Assembly: GCA_026770585.1 (NCBI GenBank)
Contig: MU646904.1
Span: forward strand, 62,117-73,368
DNA from: Baffinella frigidus
Taxonomy: Eukaryota; Cryptophyceae; Cryptomonadales; Baffinellaceae
DNA: 11,252 nucleotides
Direction: 5' to 3'
Shown here piece after piece: positions 11,008 to 11,252 of the stretch (its first letter is position 1; every line of letters begins with the position of its first letter). The notes below the pieces were generated by a model, which was given only the letters and a program-made list of their open reading frames with translations, did no database searches and was not told where the DNA came from. The position numbers and the translations under genes were made by a program.

Positions 11008-11120
11008 AAGTGGCTCAAAAAGTGCTCTGGGGCATTCTCGATTTACCTTGGATCGGGGTCGGATCCGACCCCGATCCAAGGCGAAATCGAAGACCTTCCA
11101 GGGCACTATTTGAGCCACTT
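11008..11120. mobile_element. 113-bp foldback element with a perfect 36-bp palindromic core
   Basis: Outer arms AAGTGGCTCAAA (11008-11019) and TTTGAGCCACTT (11109-11120); inner core CCTTGGATCGGGGTCGGA plus its exact complement (11046-11081). The whole element folds on itself with few mismatches. No ORF of its own. A small hairpin, CAGACTCCA/TGGAGTCTG at 11170-11208, and AAGTGATCACTT (11152-11163) follow. No gene is seen from 11121 to the end. Confidence 0.8.
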
Positions 11121-11233
11121 GGGATGGCTAGTGGCATGGCGGTGGGTGTCTGAAGTGATCACTTCCTCACAGACTCCAAAGGACCCACACACACCCTTGT
11201 GGAGTCTGGAGTGATAGTCACGTCAGAGTGTAA

Positions 11234-11252
11234 CCCCCCCCCCCCCCCCCCC
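11234..11252 (+). repeat. terminal poly-C run
   Basis: Nineteen C at the right edge of the window. It may be a real homopolymer or an assembly artefact at a contig end. Confidence 0.9.

Noticed and set aside
11008-11120. Dinoflagellate spliced-leader relic, suggested by TGGCTCAA
   Set aside because: Only eight bases match, inside a palindromic element's arm, and the rest of the leader is absent.
11008-11122. CTTGG as a target-site duplication of the 113-bp foldback
   Set aside because: The 5-mer occurs on both sides, but not at symmetrical distances from the inverted repeats, so it is probably chance.

Overview
The window is eukaryotic. Nothing in it is bacterial in layout: there are no dense long ORFs, no operons, and no tRNA or rRNA that I can recognise. 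It is probably from a microalga or protist whose telomere repeat is of the TTTAGGG type. A dinoflagellate-lineage genome is my best guess, because several inferred introns have GA or GC donors, which are known in dinoflagellates. That assignment is inference, and prasinophyte or pelagophyte algae are alternatives.

About a quarter of the window is degenerate telomere-like heptamer sequence (TTTGGGG, TTTGGTG, TTTAGGG, TTTCGGG). It forms about a dozen tracts, and every one is G-rich on the + strand. Between the tracts lie short segments that recur and, read on the minus strand, encode the same peptides: a QLNV/AGVQAS segment, a YRL-V segment, an LG-V-RP-A segment, and a GD-RF ... LSLAGPAG segment. 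They recur in this order in five units: unit 5, 10652-8812; unit 4, 7907-6792; unit 3, 5596-4686; unit 2, 3796-3057; unit 1, 2251-1801. A decayed sixth unit (unit 0) lies at about 1150-740.

The central result is that the heptamer tracts behave as spliceosomal introns of this unrecognised family. If each tract is removed at the GT/GC/GA donor and AG acceptor at its edges, all five units give exactly 30 codons from the conserved Y to the conserved A, without a gap, although each carries its intron or introns at a different set of positions. In unit 0 the intron position used by units 2 and 5 (after YRLE) is occupied instead by a 154-bp palindromic MITE-like element. It is flanked by a 5-bp target-site duplication that reads AAGGT on the coding strand, so splicing at AAG|GT would restore the empty site. 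I read this as introner-type intron gain with two sources of intron: a foldback DNA transposon and telomere-like repeat arrays.

The rest is repeat-rich intergenic or intronic DNA: foldback elements of about 110-156 bp at 601, 869, 6024, 8183 and 11008; two perfect 36-bp palindromes near the right end; dispersed repeats of 86-134 bp in two or three copies; a recurring 11-mer CCTACNGTAGG; microsatellites; and a terminal poly-C run. The units may be paralogous genes or pseudogenes in tandem, or repeated domains of one long gene. The sequence alone does not decide this, and I recognise no known domain.
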